The position numbers were made by a program, and so were the translations under genes. 64,000 nucleotides of DNA from Leptospira vanthielii serovar Holland str. Waz Holland = ATCC 700522 (GTDB taxonomy: Bacteria > Spirochaetota > Leptospiria > Leptospirales > Leptospiraceae), in assembly GCF_000332455.1 (NCBI RefSeq), contig NZ_AOGY02000072.1:79501-143500 (forward strand), written 5' to 3'. Below the pieces are notes generated by a model, which worked only from the letters and a program-made list of their open reading frames with translations, was not told the origin of the DNA and ran no database searches. This document shows, piece by piece, positions 1 through 9,831 of this stretch. Numbering within the stretch: the first letter of the stretch is position 1; every line of letters begins with the position of its first letter.

Positions 1-2
1 CC

Positions 3-446
3 TTTACCTCTGGCCCAAACAAAGCTCTTGGTTCTCCTACAACAGAGATGACTGCGGAACAAAGAAAAATCCTTCAGTCCATCATTGATAGTTTGTATGG
101 TCGTTTTTTTGAGATCGTAAAAAAAGGAAGACCGAATGTAGGAGAGACTCGCCTCAAAGAAATTTGTGACGGAAGGATCTTTACTGCAGAACAGGCTAAA
201 AAAGAAGGGATGATTGATTTCATCGGCTACTTTGATGACTTTGTTTACCAAATGATGCAACATCCAAAATTCCAAGGGAATCGTGCTGGAAATCCACGTG
301 TCATCACTTACCAAAGAGGAAAAGGTCGAGTAGATAATATTTACCAAGCAACAGAAGGAAACAAAAATCCTTTTTCATTAGGAATTGCTGATAAAATTTT
401 AGGAACAGGAACCAATGCTAAATTTCTTTATCTTTGGGATCTATAA
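3..446 (+). CDS. sppA: Signal peptide peptidase SppA-type (S49) protease, C-terminal part
   Basis: This is the 3' end of a gene that starts before the window. The reading frame is open from base 3, and the in-frame residues before the first ATG (SGPNKALGSPTTEM) continue the protein, so the ATG at 48 is not the start. The segment matches the end of the S49 catalytic domain: the GSP...MTAEQR stretch, then the DGRIFTAEQAKKEGMID block typical of SppA and SohB. S49 enzymes are membrane-associated serine proteases that degrade cleaved signal peptides and misfolded envelope proteins. The catalytic Lys and Ser lie upstream and cannot be checked. The tail after about residue 85 of the visible part is not conserved. 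An MBOAT gene follows 20 bp later on the same strand, so co-transcription is possible. Confidence 0.8.
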   Translation, partial: FTSGPNKALGSPTTEMTAEQRKILQSIIDSLYGRFFEIVKKGRPNVGETRLKEICDGRIFTAEQAKKEGMIDFIGYFDDFVYQMMQHPKFQGNRAGNPRVITYQRGKGRVDNIYQATEGNKNPFSLGIADKILGTGTNAKFLYLWDL

Positions 447-466
447 TTTTTAAGGCCAACTAATCA

Positions 467-1894
467 ATGTTATTTAATTCTATTCCCTATTTATTACTTT
501 TTGCGTTTACATATTTAATTTACTGGAATATCCCACAAAAAGGAAGAAAACCATTACTAGTTGTCTCTTCCTTAATTTTCTATGCTTATTTCAGTTTTCC
601 TTTTTTGTTTCACTTCCTACTTGTCATTTTAGTCAACTATGGGTTTAGCGAATGGATCTTTCGTAAAAAAGACAAAGGGGAAAAATACAACCATTTACTG
701 TTTAGTATTGTTGCATTAAACCTAATCAATTTAGGTTTTTTCAAATACTTCTACTTCATTACAGGTTCCCTATTTTCTTTGACTGGTTATCCAGCTTTCA
801 AAGAAATTTCTGGAACTTGGAGTATCTTTTTACCATTAGCCATCAGTTTTTATACCTTTCAAATCATTGCGGTGCAGGTGGACATCCATAGAGGAATCAT
901 TGAAAAAAGAATGTCCGCCGTGGATTATTTTTTATTCATACTTTTTTTCCCACAATTGATTGCCGGTCCCATCATGCGTTCCCAGGATTTCCTTCCGCAA
1001 CTAGACCATCCCACAATCGATTCCGACCGAATGAAAAAAGGTCTATTTCTCATCATCGGTGGTCTTTTTAAAAAAGTAATTATTGCTGAAAACATTGCAC
1101 CGATTATCTCCCCCATCTATATGGATCCGTCCAAATTCGATAGTTTTTCGATATTTTTTAGTGTTCTTGCATTCGCCGTACAAGTGTATTGCGACTTTTC
1201 TGGATACACTGATATGGCACGTGGTTCGGCAAACCTACTTGGGTATGAGATTCCCGAAAACTTCCAAGGTCCATTTTTTTCACAATCGTTTCGAGAACTA
1301 TGGTCTAGATGGCATATCACACTTTCTTCTTGGTTACGTGATTATATCTATATCCCACTGGGAGGAAGTAAAGGTTCTATTTTTCGTTCCAATCTAAACT
1401 CTTTCATCACAATGTGTCTTGGGGGACTTTGGCATGGTGCCAATTGGGCTTTTGTGTTATGGGGGGCCTATCTGGGTGCTTTGATATGGATTGAAAGATC
1501 GTTGTATCTGGGTCGGGGGAAAAAGAAGCTCCTTTCGGACTCCATTCCCTTTGTTGGAATTTTTCGCACGATAGTCATCTTTATCGCGTTTTCTTTTTCC
1601 GGTGTTTTTTTCCGAGCCGCAGCAAGAGGTGAGGAATCGATGAATGTAGCCTTCGAGATCTTTAAAGGTGTTTTGACATTCCGTAATACCGGGGAGACGT
1701 TAAGCCGAGTGGATGAGTTACCTACCTTTATTGCTTTGGGTTTGATGTTCAACTGGTTCCAACACTCTAACTTTGTTTACGAAAAACTAAAACCTTACCA
1801 AAATATCCTCCTTCCGTTTCTGTCCGTAGTCATCCTGTTGTTACTAGGAATCTTTGGAGATGGTGGACAAGATTTTATCTACTTCCAGTTTTAA
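467..1894 (+). CDS. MBOAT family O-acyltransferase (AlgI/PatA-like)
   Basis: A 475-residue polytopic membrane protein of the membrane-bound O-acyltransferase family, close to AlgI-type proteins that move acyl (usually acetyl) groups across the inner membrane onto a cell-surface glycan. The diagnostic central blocks are present: FRELWSRWHITLSSWLRDY followed by IYIPLGG, then GGLWHGANWAFVLWG near residue 325, which carries the catalytic histidine. About ten hydrophobic segments are spread along the protein and the length is normal for AlgI. It begins 20 bp after the SppA gene. The next gene, a lipoprotein starting at 1941, lies 46 bp downstream. AlgI-type enzymes normally work with a periplasmic SGNH partner (AlgX/AlgJ); the neighbour does not show one clearly. 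The acceptor glycan is unknown. Confidence 0.88.
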   Translation: MLFNSIPYLLLFAFTYLIYWNIPQKGRKPLLVVSSLIFYAYFSFPFLFHFLLVILVNYGFSEWIFRKKDKGEKYNHLLFSIVALNLINLGFFKYFYFITGSLFSLTGYPAFKEISGTWSIFLPLAISFYTFQIIAVQVDIHRGIIEKRMSAVDYFLFILFFPQLIAGPIMRSQDFLPQLDHPTIDSDRMKKGLFLIIGGLFKKVIIAENIAPIISPIYMDPSKFDSFSIFFSVLAFAVQVYCDFSGYTDMARGSANLLGYEIPENFQGPFFSQSFRELWSRWHITLSSWLRDYIYIPLGGSKGSIFRSNLNSFITMCLGGLWHGANWAFVLWGAYLGALIWIERSLYLGRGKKKLLSDSIPFVGIFRTIVIFIAFSFSGVFFRAAARGEESMNVAFEIFKGVLTFRNTGETLSRVDELPTFIALGLMFNWFQHSNFVYEKLKPYQNILLPFLSVVILLLLGIFGDGGQDFIYFQF

Positions 1895-1940
1895 ATCCGC
1901 ACTTCTCAGAAGTAGGGACAATTATAAAAGATCGGAAAGA

Positions 1941-2585
1941 ATGATTCCCATTCTTTCCCTTTGTCTCCTACTCTTAAGTTTACAATGTACTCCCAAAGTG
2001 GAATGGATTCGATCCCTTCCTGTGGATGCTGCAAGGGATCATCAAATCACCCTTGGATTCTATTCAAGACCTGCTGAAAAAAAATCGGCTTTTGGATCTA
2101 AACAATTCCAACTGTATTGGAAGGAAGAAATTCATTTACAATCTAACTCCAAATTCACAAAAATCTGGATCGAGTGGAAAGTATATGAAGACCATTCTGA
2201 ATTCCACCATAAAGTAGGATTGGGTAACTTTGAAAAGTCTGGGGATTGGGTTCTGTTGCAAACAAACATAATCACGGAATCAAAATGTATTTCCTTTGAA
2301 AAAACAAAAACCATTCCACATGGCAAAGATTGGTCAAAGTTGTTTCCTTGTTCCACACCAATCTCGCCAAACAACCGTTCGATAGACCATCGATTGTTGT
2401 ATTATTATGATGGAAAATCTCTTTACCCATTGCAGTATGAATCGGGATACACGGAAGCTAACTTTGGAATTGCTTGGGAATCAGACCTTCCCTACACTAA
2501 ATCGAGTTTGTTTGAAATTGCTAAATTAAAGTATGGAAAAAAAGAATTCCAACCCCACGTGTACAACCACGTGAAGTTGGATTGA
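1941..2585 (+). CDS. Putative lipoprotein of unknown function
   Basis: I place the start at the ATG at 1941 because it is preceded by a GGAAAG ribosome-binding site and gives a compact lipoprotein signal (MIPILSLCLLLLSLQC). An earlier in-frame ATG at 1854 would overlap the MBOAT gene and add 29 charged residues before the signal. The mature protein (about 197 residues) is rich in aromatic and charged residues and looks beta-structured (repeated alternating patterns such as FTKIWIEWKVYEDHSEF). I do not recognise a family. Its position directly after an MBOAT acyltransferase suggests, but does not show, a role in the same glycan-acylation process. An 8-bp inverted repeat overlaps its stop codon. 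Confidence 0.7.
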   Translation: MIPILSLCLLLLSLQCTPKVEWIRSLPVDAARDHQITLGFYSRPAEKKSAFGSKQFQLYWKEEIHLQSNSKFTKIWIEWKVYEDHSEFHHKVGLGNFEKSGDWVLLQTNIITESKCISFEKTKTIPHGKDWSKLFPCSTPISPNNRSIDHRLLYYYDGKSLYPLQYESGYTEANFGIAWESDLPYTKSSLFEIAKLKYGKKEFQPHVYNHVKLD

Positions 2586-2601
2586 TTCGAAGACGAATCA
2601 A
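2582..2601. other. Inverted repeat at the 3' end of the lipoprotein gene
   Basis: TTGATTCG (2582-2589) and CGAATCAA (2594-2601) form a perfect 8-bp hairpin with a 4-base loop, overlapping the TGA stop of the upstream gene. No T-run follows on the plus strand. On the minus strand the T-run lies before the hairpin, so it is not a classical intrinsic terminator. It sits between two convergent genes and may act as an RNA 3'-end stabiliser. Confidence 0.4.
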
Positions 2602-2641
2602 AAAAGGGTAACCATCTCTAGAAAGAATCATTACATATTGT

Positions 2642-3082
2642 TTATCGAAAAGCCACTACTGCACAAACACGTGCATACTCTTTATGTTCTACATTTGCTT
2701 TTTGTTCGAATTTAGTAATACCATGTTGGCGGAATCCTTCACTTGCTTTTTTTGCAAATGTGGATGCCTCACAAAAGTTCCCTGCTTTGGAATGGGCAAG
2801 GCTTGCTAGGTATTGGATGGAAGCAAAACTTTTGTGTTCACTCATTCCAATCGCTTCTCTAATTTTAATCGCTCGTGTATAATGTCCAGAAGCCAAATCA
2901 AACTCCCCCATCCCCTCTTCTTCACTGGCAAGTTTTACAAGTTCGTTGGAGATTGCGGTCAGAGTTTCTTTGTCGTATTGGCTAATGAGGGAATCTAGGT
3001 CTTCGTTCATAAAGGAAGACTCTCCAGCAGAAATCGAAGCGGTAAGTGCCAAAACTAGAATGGGTAGAATTACTTTTTTCAT
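2642..3082 (-). CDS. Small exported TPR-like protein
   Basis: A 146-residue protein with a clear signal peptide (MKKVILPILVLALTASISAG) and a strong ribosome-binding site (GGAGGG) 4 bases before the ATG. The mature part is helical and has the spacing of tetratricopeptide repeats: ...GEFDLASGHYTRAIKIREA... and ...YLASLAHSKAGNFCEASTFAKKA. TPR units mediate protein-protein contacts; in this size class the protein is probably a periplasmic adaptor. The gene stands alone on the minus strand, between a plus-strand lipoprotein gene and a 377-bp gap. There is no catalytic motif and the partner is unknown. Confidence 0.7.
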   Translation of the reverse strand: MKKVILPILVLALTASISAGESSFMNEDLDSLISQYDKETLTAISNELVKLASEEEGMGEFDLASGHYTRAIKIREAIGMSEHKSFASIQYLASLAHSKAGNFCEASTFAKKASEGFRQHGITKFEQKANVEHKEYARVCAVVAFR

Positions 3083-3459
3083 ATTCCCTCCGAACCAATA
3101 GTTCTCTTACAATGATGCAACTATCGTGCCAGGACCAAAAGCCTCCAAAACGCGAGAGAATGGCAAATAGGAGAGTCCACAAAGGGAACTTAGGACCAAA
3201 ATGCTTAAATTGTACGCACAATGGTGAATTTGAAATAAATTTCCTACGAAATCAATACCTAGGTTCTAAGATTTGTTTTCAGGGTCTTAGGTTTTAAATT
3301 TCCGAGAAATTTTACGTAAAACGCGCAACAAAAAAGAGAAACACGTTCCGAACAGAACCTAATGTGAATCTTAGATGGCTTGGGGTTTAGAAAGCGGGAT
3401 GCATTTCTCCTCTTAAATGTATATTAAAGAGGAGAAATAATGGTTAATAAAATTAAAAC
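3083..3459. other. Gene-poor intergenic region with a 12-bp hairpin
   Basis: I see no convincing long coding region in these 377 bp. The part next to 3082 must carry the promoter of the small exported TPR-like gene. The other end contains a long perfect hairpin (3403-3438) listed separately. Near-repeats of the form CTTAGG and CCTAGG occur between 3262 and 3296, their role unknown. Confidence 0.5.
3403..3438. promoter_or_regulatory. Perfect 12-bp inverted repeat whose 3' arm holds a Shine-Dalgarno sequence
   Basis: ATTTCTCCTCTT (3403-3414) pairs with AAGAGGAGAAAT (3427-3438) around a 12-base AT-rich loop. No T-run follows on either strand, so it is not a standard terminator for the penicillin-binding protein gene that ends at 3460. 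On the plus strand the 3' arm contains AGAGGAG five bases before an ATG at 3440, which opens a 29-codon ORF antisense to the end of the penicillin-binding protein gene. This may be coincidence. Confidence 0.45.
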
Positions 3460-5877
3460 TTACTTTAATTCCTCATCGGAGATTTCTAATTCTCTTTGGA
3501 GAAAGTCGGTTAGATCCATGGACCTATAGTGATCACGGTCCCCATCACATTGCCTTCCACCGGGAACGGCCAAAGTTCGACCAGCAATGGTAATCGGTTT
3601 TAAAAACAAGTTCCCCGTCAAAGGACAGTTAGGTCCTGGAGACAGACCGTTAAAAGCACAGGTGGCTCCCTTAACTACGTCTGCCGGGATCTCTTCTGTG
3701 CGTCCATTGGGGTAAAATACTGGGTAAGGACCTTCGTTGTACCAGCGTGAGTAGATTTTTCCCCAAATCGGTGCAGCCACTCCCGCCGCAGTCACTCCCT
3801 TTCCAAGGGACAGTGACGATTTATCAAATCCCATCCAAACGATGGATGTGTATTTTGGGTCAAACCCGGCGTACCAAACATTGGTATAAGAAGAGGTGGA
3901 TCCAGTTTTTCCGCCAGACTCTCCCTTATAATTACCTTTATCAGCCGCACGAAGGGCTTGCGTAGGAGTTCCCCCCATAGCAACACCAATTAACATTTGT
4001 TTAATGATGTAAGCCGTAGCTTCGGGAATGATTTGGATGGATCCATTTTTTGCTTCTTCGGCAAGAGTTTCTTGGACTTCCTTTTCTTTATTGTAAACAA
4101 CAGTTCCACTTTGGTTCAAAACATAACGAACACTAAAAGGAATCACATCCTTTCCCTTGTTTGCAAGAATAGAATAACCAAGTGCCATTTCATAAGGAGT
4201 CAGTTCCGCCACACCGAGGGCCAAAGCGGGTCCTGTGGGAAACCGAGCTTTATTTGTTTTGGTTACCTTAGATGCAAAATCAATCACTGAATCGGTTCCC
4301 GTTCTCATAAGCACTTGCACAGAAACGATATTTAAAGATAAAGATAGTGCGCGGGAAAGAGGAACCATTCCTCTAAAATCTCCAGAGATGTCTTGGGGCG
4401 AATACCCTTCCCCTTCTTCCGTAATCGTTGTGAGAGGAGCATCCATAATTCCTGTTCCAGATCCTACAGCCCTATTTTGAATGGCCGCTGCATAAACAAA
4501 GGGTTTGAAGGCAGATCCGGTTTGGCGTCTTGCTTGCATGGCCCGGTTGAACTGATTTTTTGGAGAGAACCTAGAACCACCCACCATCGTTTGGATATAA
4601 CCCGTTTGGTGGTCGATCGTGACAATAGCACCTTCTACGTGTAAGTTGGAAGAAAATACAAGCGAAGACCTTTGAAATTCTTTCACTGCGGAACTTTCGT
4701 TTTCCGAAGGAACAAAGTCAGTGAGAAGTTCCAAGGCTGGTGCCATTTCTTTTTCTAAATGGAGACGAAACACTTGCCTATCATCCAAACTAGTTACGTA
4801 AGGAACTCCCACTGGGAATATAGAACCAAATAGATGGTATAAGGAAACAAGACCTCGATCGGCCCGTCCCACATAACGGAAGTTTGCTCCGAATGCATAT
4901 TTATCTTGTTCAATTAGGCCTTTTCTAAGTTCTTCTTCGGCGATCTCTTGTTTTCTCACATCGATGGTTGTGTACACTCGTAAACCACCCGTATACAGAG
5001 CCTCTTCCCCAAGTTCCTTCTCTAAAATTTGCCGCACCCATTCCGTAAAATATGGTGCTCGGTTGAGTTTTGCTCCCCAAGTGGAACGAGAAGGAGATTG
5101 TGTGATGACAACAGGCCAATACCGATCCCAAAAATCATCATGGATTTTTTGCACCTGGTCTTTCGGAATGAATCCATTTTTTGCCATAAGACCTAAAACA
5201 ACCATCTGGGCCTGTTTGGCTTCTTTCGGATTTTTAAATGGGGAATAAGTAACAGGAGCTTTGGGTAACCTTGCAAGCATGGCCGCTTCCGCAATACTTA
5301 AGTCTCTTACATCTTTTTGAAAGTAAACATTGGCTGCAGACGAAAGACCTGTTGTCCCATGACCTAAATAAATTAAGTTAAAATAAATTTCTAAAATTTC
5401 TTCTTTGGTATACTCTTGTTCAATTTGTAAAGTGAGGAGTGCTTCTAAAAACTTACGACCAAAGGTTTTTTTCCTTTGTTGTAAGATGGTTTTTGCTAAC
5501 TGTTGGGTAAGAGTGGATCCACCTTGGACAATCCGTCCAGCAAATACGTTTTTGATAGCCGCACGAACAATGGCCAAAAAATCGATCCCGAAGTGGTTGA
5601 AAAAGTTATCATCCTCAACAGAAAGAAAGGCATGAATAACATGGGGAGGAATGTCGCTGTATTTTAATAATTCTTGTTTGTGACGGTAAAGTTCTGCAAA
5701 CAAAACCCCATTCGAATCATAGAGTTTGGTGGGAGTTGTAGGTTGGTAAGATGCCAACTTTTGTAACTCTTTTCCTTTATTTACCTCAGATAGGATATAT
5801 CCAAAAAAGAAACCACCGAGGAGTGCAATGCTAAAGAAAGTAGTGATAGTGATTCGAAGTGTTTTTTCTTTGTTCAT
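3460..5877 (-). CDS. mrcA: Penicillin-binding protein 1A (class A, bifunctional)
   Basis: An 805-residue bifunctional peptidoglycan synthase. A short cytoplasmic end and one membrane anchor (residues about 8-28) are followed by the GT51 glycosyltransferase domain with its catalytic-glutamate motif ([14 protein letters not shown], near residue 90) and [11 protein letters not shown]. The transpeptidase domain has all three penicillin-binding motifs: SxxK in [15 protein letters not shown] in LSLSLNIVS and KTGS in [14 protein letters not shown]51 polymerises lipid II into glycan strands and the transpeptidase crosslinks them at the outer face of the inner membrane. The gene begins 4 bp after an MBL-fold hydrolase gene on the same strand, so the two are probably co-transcribed. 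The family assignment is secure; which of several class A paralogues it represents is not. Confidence 0.93.
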   Translation of the reverse strand: MNKEKTLRITITTFFSIALLGGFFFGYILSEVNKGKELQKLASYQPTTPTKLYDSNGVLFAELYRHKQELLKYSDIPPHVIHAFLSVEDDNFFNHFGIDFLAIVRAAIKNVFAGRIVQGGSTLTQQLAKTILQQRKKTFGRKFLEALLTLQIEQEYTKEEILEIYFNLIYLGHGTTGLSSAANVYFQKDVRDLSIAEAAMLARLPKAPVTYSPFKNPKEAKQAQMVVLGLMAKNGFIPKDQVQKIHDDFWDRYWPVVITQSPSRSTWGAKLNRAPYFTEWVRQILEKELGEEALYTGGLRVYTTIDVRKQEIAEEELRKGLIEQDKYAFGANFRYVGRADRGLVSLYHLFGSIFPVGVPYVTSLDDRQVFRLHLEKEMAPALELLTDFVPSENESSAVKEFQRSSLVFSSNLHVEGAIVTIDHQTGYIQTMVGGSRFSPKNQFNRAMQARRQTGSAFKPFVYAAAIQNRAVGSGTGIMDAPLTTITEEGEGYSPQDISGDFRGMVPLSRALSLSLNIVSVQVLMRTGTDSVIDFASKVTKTNKARFPTGPALALGVAELTPYEMALGYSILANKGKDVIPFSVRYVLNQSGTVVYNKEKEVQETLAEEAKNGSIQIIPEATAYIIKQMLIGVAMGGTPTQALRAADKGNYKGESGGKTGSTSSYTNVWYAGFDPKYTSIVWMGFDKSSLSLGKGVTAAGVAAPIWGKIYSRWYNEGPYPVFYPNGRTEEIPADVVKGATCAFNGLSPGPNCPLTGNLFLKPITIAGRTLAVPGGRQCDGDRDHYRSMDLTDFLQRELEISDEELK

Positions 5878-5881
5878 AGTA

Positions 5882-6874
5882 TTATAGGTGGAATCGCAAT
5901 CCTTCCCTTGCTAAATGAATTTTTAATTTTTTTTCGCCTAACTGCTCTTTGTGAAGTTTGGCATCATTATAAATTTCGTAAATTTTTTCATCGGAGTAAC
6001 TTGGTTCGTGATGAGTTAAAACCAAGTTCTTTACCTTCCAAGAAGAGGCGCAGTTCACAGACATAGTGTATGCCGTATGGCCCCAATCAAACTTAGAGAA
6101 AGATTCGTCTAACGTGTATTGGGTGTCGAGTATGAGTAAATCTGCTTCGGCAAAAAAAGGATGACACTCATGGATTAGGTCCATGTCGGCGCCCGTAAAC
6201 TCGGCGTCGGTTGCAAAAATAAAGATTTTTCCGGCCCTGTTTGTAAACTTGTAAGCAAAAGACCCACCCGGATGTTTCAGTGGGTAACATTCCACCTTCA
6301 TTCCTGAGGCAAATTCCAGAACATCCCCTGGAAAAAAAAGTTTGAAGTCCTTAGCAGAACCCGTCCCATCCAAGGAAACCGGAAAGTATTCTGGTTCTTG
6401 TTGTTTTTGAAGTCTGGATTCTAAATCCGAATAAGGAGAATAAAAATTCAGTTGAAAATCGGGAAAATAAATGGGTTTGAAGAAAGGAAGGCCTTGGATA
6501 TGGTCCCAGTGGGTGTGGGTAATAAAAAAAGAGACCGTCTTTTTTAGCTTAGAGGAAAGATAATCCGAGACAAGTTCGTCCCCTAAATTCCGAAGACCCG
6601 TTCCCATGTCCAAAATGTAGACTTCTCCCTCGTCGTCTGTGACAGAAACGCAAGTGGTGTCGGATCCTGTGACAAATTTTAGATGGTAAGGAAGATTTTG
6701 CCAAAACTCATCCGCCGATACACCAGCCCCCGTTTGCCTGTAGAGGTCCAGAATATCGATAATTTTTTTGCGGTAGTCTTGGTTTCGGAGGGGACTCGCT
6801 ATGGAGCCGCGGACTCCGTAGAGTTGCACAATCACTTCCTCGATGCTAGGAAATCGACTTTCCTTGTCACTCAA
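5882..6874 (-). CDS. MBL-fold metallo-hydrolase
   Basis: A 330-residue metallo-beta-lactamase-fold enzyme with the metal-binding motif HTHWDH ([17 protein letters not shown], about residue 117), a downstream [11 protein letters not shown] metal-bridging Asp segment and a late histidine in [12 protein letters not shown]. The beginning ([14 protein letters not shown]) is typical of a subgroup of MBL hydrolases related to PqsE/CpdA-like phosphodiesterases and found with sensor domains in many bacteria; the substrate cannot be read from sequence. No signal peptide is evident, so it is probably cytoplasmic. The start is a TTG at 6874, with AAGG about 10 bases upstream; no ATG gives a full-length N-terminus. 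It is divergent from the rhomboid gene by only 19 bp and precedes the penicillin-binding protein gene by 4 bp. Confidence 0.82.
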   Translation of the reverse strand: MSDKESRFPSIEEVIVQLYGVRGSIASPLRNQDYRKKIIDILDLYRQTGAGVSADEFWQNLPYHLKFVTGSDTTCVSVTDDEGEVYILDMGTGLRNLGDELVSDYLSSKLKKTVSFFITHTHWDHIQGLPFFKPIYFPDFQLNFYSPYSDLESRLQKQQEPEYFPVSLDGTGSAKDFKLFFPGDVLEFASGMKVECYPLKHPGGSFAYKFTNRAGKIFIFATDAEFTGADMDLIHECHPFFAEADLLILDTQYTLDESFSKFDWGHTAYTMSVNCASSWKVKNLVLTHHEPSYSDEKIYEIYNDAKLHKEQLGEKKLKIHLAREGLRFHL

Positions 6875-6893
6875 GATTTGCGACCTTGAATTT

Positions 6894-7718
6894 ATGGCCT
6901 CTCGTTACCCAGGATATGAACTCCGATTTGGACCTCCCATGGTTCCCGTTGTACGCACTCTCATGATTATCAATGCAATTCTCTTCCTCCTGCAGATGGC
7001 AACGAAACTGGCTTTCCATTCTCCGATTATCGAACTGTATTTCGGGCTTACTCCGGAGCTGGTTTTTAATGGTTGGGTCTGGCAACTCTTAAGTTATGCC
7101 TTTCTCCACGGAAGTTTTCTTCATATCCTTTTTAATATGCTGAGTCTTTGGATGTTTGGTTCAGAGCTCGCTGAAATTTGGGGAGAACGTGCTTTTTTAA
7201 AGTTCTATCTGTTTACCGCATTTCTTGGTGGGATTTGTACCATTGTTGCCCATTTTTTTGGCATCCCCCAGGGACTTGTCGTTGGTGCCAGTGCCAGTAT
7301 CTATGGCCTACTTGTTGCTTATGCGATGACTTGGCCCAATCGTGAACTTCTAGTTTTTCTCATTTTTCCCATGCGAGCCAAATACTTTGTGATGATTGTG
7401 ATGCTTATGGTTCTTTTTGCGCAAGGGGAAAGAGTGGCCCATTTCGCTCACTTAGGAGGAGCCATTGGCGGTTTCCTGCTAATGAAAATCTATACTGGTT
7501 GGAAAAATACAAAGGCTTCCGTTCCAACTTGGTCTTTATCCCGTTATTTACAGAAACGTAGGTTCAAACGTTACCAAGAAGAAATGGCGAAAAGAGAAAA
7601 TGCAAAAACGAAAGTAGATGAACTTTTGGAAAAAATTTCCAAAAATGGAATGGAGTCCCTTTCTCGTAGCGAACGAAAATTCCTCAATGATGCTTCGCAG
7701 AAATATTTCAACGAGTGA
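6894..7718 (+). CDS. Rhomboid-family intramembrane serine protease
   Basis: A 274-residue polytopic protein with the core rhomboid fold. The catalytic serine lies in VVGASASIYG (S133 counted from the ATG at 6894) and the catalytic histidine in AHFAHLGGAIGG (H186). The first loop after TM1 carries WQLLSYAFLHGSFLHILFN, the usual W-x-x-x-T/S-x-x-FxH-xx-xxHxxxN block with its oxyanion-side His and Asn. The usual GASG motif is GASA here. I chose the ATG at 6894; the ATG at 6843 would overlap the divergent MBL gene. The last 60 residues are a charged cytoplasmic tail. Rhomboids cleave transmembrane helices within the inner membrane. The stop overlaps the GTG start of lplA, so the two are coupled. 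Confidence 0.9.
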   Translation: MASRYPGYELRFGPPMVPVVRTLMIINAILFLLQMATKLAFHSPIIELYFGLTPELVFNGWVWQLLSYAFLHGSFLHILFNMLSLWMFGSELAEIWGERAFLKFYLFTAFLGGICTIVAHFFGIPQGLVVGASASIYGLLVAYAMTWPNRELLVFLIFPMRAKYFVMIVMLMVLFAQGERVAHFAHLGGAIGGFLLMKIYTGWKNTKASVPTWSLSRYLQKRRFKRYQEEMAKRENAKTKVDELLEKISKNGMESLSRSERKFLNDASQKYFNE

Positions 7719-8584
7719 ATTCCAAAGTATTTTATTTTCCACAAACTCCCCCCAGATCACCTTACTATAATTTGGCGATTGAGGAGGCTTTGTCTCTCCA
7801 ACTGGTTTCGCAAAATCTCACTGCCGGAGTCAGGTTTTGGAAAAATCCAGATTCCATTATTCTCGGACTTTCAGAAAATCCTTTTCGTAACATCAAAGAA
7901 GAGGTTGTAACCAAATACGAAACAGAAGCCCGCACCAAGGGATTCCAAAAAAAACCAAGACCTAATTTTTGTTATATTGCAAGACGAGCATCTGGTGGAG
8001 GAACCGTATTTCATTCCCTCACAGGAAATATCAACTATTCCCTCTATGTAAATTTAAACGAAAGAAAAGAACTCTTTCCCGTGAAAGATTCCTATAATAT
8101 TTTACTTGGGATTGTTGCAAAATCTTTAGAAAGGCAAAACATCCATTGTTCTCCCAAAGGAAAATCGGATTTGGTTTTAGAAAAAAATGGAATCTTTAAA
8201 AAAATTTCCGGCAATGCACAGTTTCGAAAACGCAACTGCATTGTCCAACATGGCACTTTGATTTTGGAAGAAACTCTGATCACACGAGTGGCCGAAGTCC
8301 TCCACCACCCTCCAGAAGAACCTGATTACCGCAAAGAAAGAACCCATAAAGACTTTCTCACCTCCCTTCCCGATTTTTTCTCTGAAAGTATTTGGGCAAA
8401 TGATCTAGTTTCAGAAGTTTTTTCCTATTTAGGGGAACCAAAGCCCGAAGATTTTTCAAAAATTTCCTTCTTTGGCCCGGACTTTTCTACTTTTCGGAAA
8501 CTCGTCCTCCAGGAATCTGAATCTATTCGTAAGAAGAAATACCAAAATCCAGACTATACACTCCATAGAGAAATTCCCACATGA
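7715..8584 (+). CDS. lplA: Lipoate-protein ligase A
   Basis: A 289-residue biotin/lipoate A/B protein ligase family enzyme that attaches lipoate to E2 and GcvH carrier proteins. The signature [11 protein letters not shown] is at residues 90-100, followed by the lipoyl-AMP-binding lysine region [12 protein letters not shown] (about residue 165) and then GTLILEE. It starts with GTG at 7715, which overlaps the stop of the rhomboid gene (GTGA), and its own stop overlaps the ATG of glyA (ATGA). Coupling with glyA makes sense because the glycine-cleavage H protein is a lipoyl carrier and serine hydroxymethyltransferase uses the same one-carbon unit. The C-terminal accessory domain is short; octanoyl transfer (LipM-like) is an alternative. 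Confidence 0.9.
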   Translation: MNSKVFYFPQTPPRSPYYNLAIEEALSLQLVSQNLTAGVRFWKNPDSIILGLSENPFRNIKEEVVTKYETEARTKGFQKKPRPNFCYIARRASGGGTVFHSLTGNINYSLYVNLNERKELFPVKDSYNILLGIVAKSLERQNIHCSPKGKSDLVLEKNGIFKKISGNAQFRKRNCIVQHGTLILEETLITRVAEVLHHPPEEPDYRKERTHKDFLTSLPDFFSESIWANDLVSEVFSYLGEPKPEDFSKISFFGPDFSTFRKLVLQESESIRKKKYQNPDYTLHREIPT

Positions 8585-9831
8585 GTTATTTAGAAAAACA
8601 AGATCCTGAAGTTTACGCTGCATTAAAAAAAGAAGACGAACGCCAAGAACATTCCCTCGAAATGATTGCGAGTGAGAACTTTGTTTCACGCCCAGTTCTC
8701 GAAGCCTACCACTCGACTCTCACCAATAAATATGCGGAAGGGTATCCTGGGAAACGTTACTACAATGGTTGCGAAAACGCAGACAAAGTAGAAGAACTCG
8801 CCATCGAACGTGCCAAAAAAATGTTCGGAGCAGAATACGCAAACGTTCAACCACATAGTGGGGCTCAGGCGAATATGGCAGTATTTCTTGCGACTCTCGA
8901 ACCAGGAGATAGTTTTCTTGGAATGAATTTGGCACATGGTGGCCACCTAACTCATGGTAGTGCGGTCAATATCAGCGGAAAATATTTTAAACCCATACCT
9001 TATGGTGTGGATGAAAAAACAGAAACTATCAATTACGATGAAGTGGCAAAACTTGCCAAAGAACACAAACCAAAACTGATTGTAGTCGGCGCTTCTGCTT
9101 ATCCAAGAACCATTGATTTTAATAAATTCAGAGAAATTGCAAATGGTATTGGTGCCAAAATTATGGCCGACATTGCACATATCTCTGGTTTGGTGGTTGC
9201 GGGCGAACACCCGACTCCGATTGGTGTTTGTGACTTTGTTACCACTACCACTCACAAAACATTACGAGGTCCTAGGGGAGGACTCATTCTTTCCTCTTCT
9301 GAACACGAAAAGATTTTAAACTCACGAGTATTCCCTGGAATCCAAGGTGGCCCACTCATGCATGTGATTGCTGCAAAAGCAGTAGCATTCGGTGAGGCAC
9401 TCAGACCAGATTTCAAAACTTATATCCAACAAGTGGTAAAAAATGCAAAAGTTCTTTCGGAAGTATTCCAAAAACGTGGATTCCGAGTGGTATCTGGTGG
9501 AACGGACAACCATATCGTTCTTTTAGATGTGTCTGTCAAAGGACTCACAGGAAAAGACGCAGCGGATGGACTCGATCATATTGGAGTGACCGTAAATAAA
9601 AACGCGATTCCTTTTGATAAAAACCCACCGGCGGTTGCTTCCGGAATTCGACTGGGAACACCGGCTCTTACCACTCGTGGGCTAAAAGAAAAAGAAATCG
9701 AAGCAGTTGGAAATTTAATCTGCGATTACCTAGATCATTTTGGTGACGCCACTTGGGAATCCAAAGTAAAAGCGGCGGTGAAAGAAATCACTTCCGCTTT
9801 CCCTATGAAAAATTTCCGATTGGAAAACTAA
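8581..9831 (+). CDS. glyA: Serine hydroxymethyltransferase
   Basis: A 416-residue PLP enzyme that interconverts serine and glycine with transfer of a one-carbon unit to tetrahydrofolate in the cytoplasm. The length is standard. Recognisable blocks are the N-terminal [29 protein letters not shown], the PLP-Schiff-base motif [14 protein letters not shown] with K226, and the C-terminal [12 protein letters not shown]. The ATG at 8581 overlaps the TGA of lplA. Its 3' end overlaps the convergent NRDE gene by 4 bp (9828-9831). Confidence 0.97.
   Translation: MSYLEKQDPEVYAALKKEDERQEHSLEMIASENFVSRPVLEAYHSTLTNKYAEGYPGKRYYNGCENADKVEELAIERAKKMFGAEYANVQPHSGAQANMAVFLATLEPGDSFLGMNLAHGGHLTHGSAVNISGKYFKPIPYGVDEKTETINYDEVAKLAKEHKPKLIVVGASAYPRTIDFNKFREIANGIGAKIMADIAHISGLVVAGEHPTPIGVCDFVTTTTHKTLRGPRGGLILSSSEHEKILNSRVFPGIQGGPLMHVIAAKAVAFGEALRPDFKTYIQQVVKNAKVLSEVFQKRGFRVVSGGTDNHIVLLDVSVKGLTGKDAADGLDHIGVTVNKNAIPFDKNPPAVASGIRLGTPALTTRGLKEKEIEAVGNLICDYLDHFGDATWESKVKAAVKEITSAFPMKNFRLEN

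Noticed and set aside
1854..1940. Upstream ATG for the lipoprotein gene after MBOAT.
   Set aside because: It would overlap the MBOAT gene by 41 bp and place 29 charged residues before the signal peptide; the ATG at 1941 has a ribosome-binding site.
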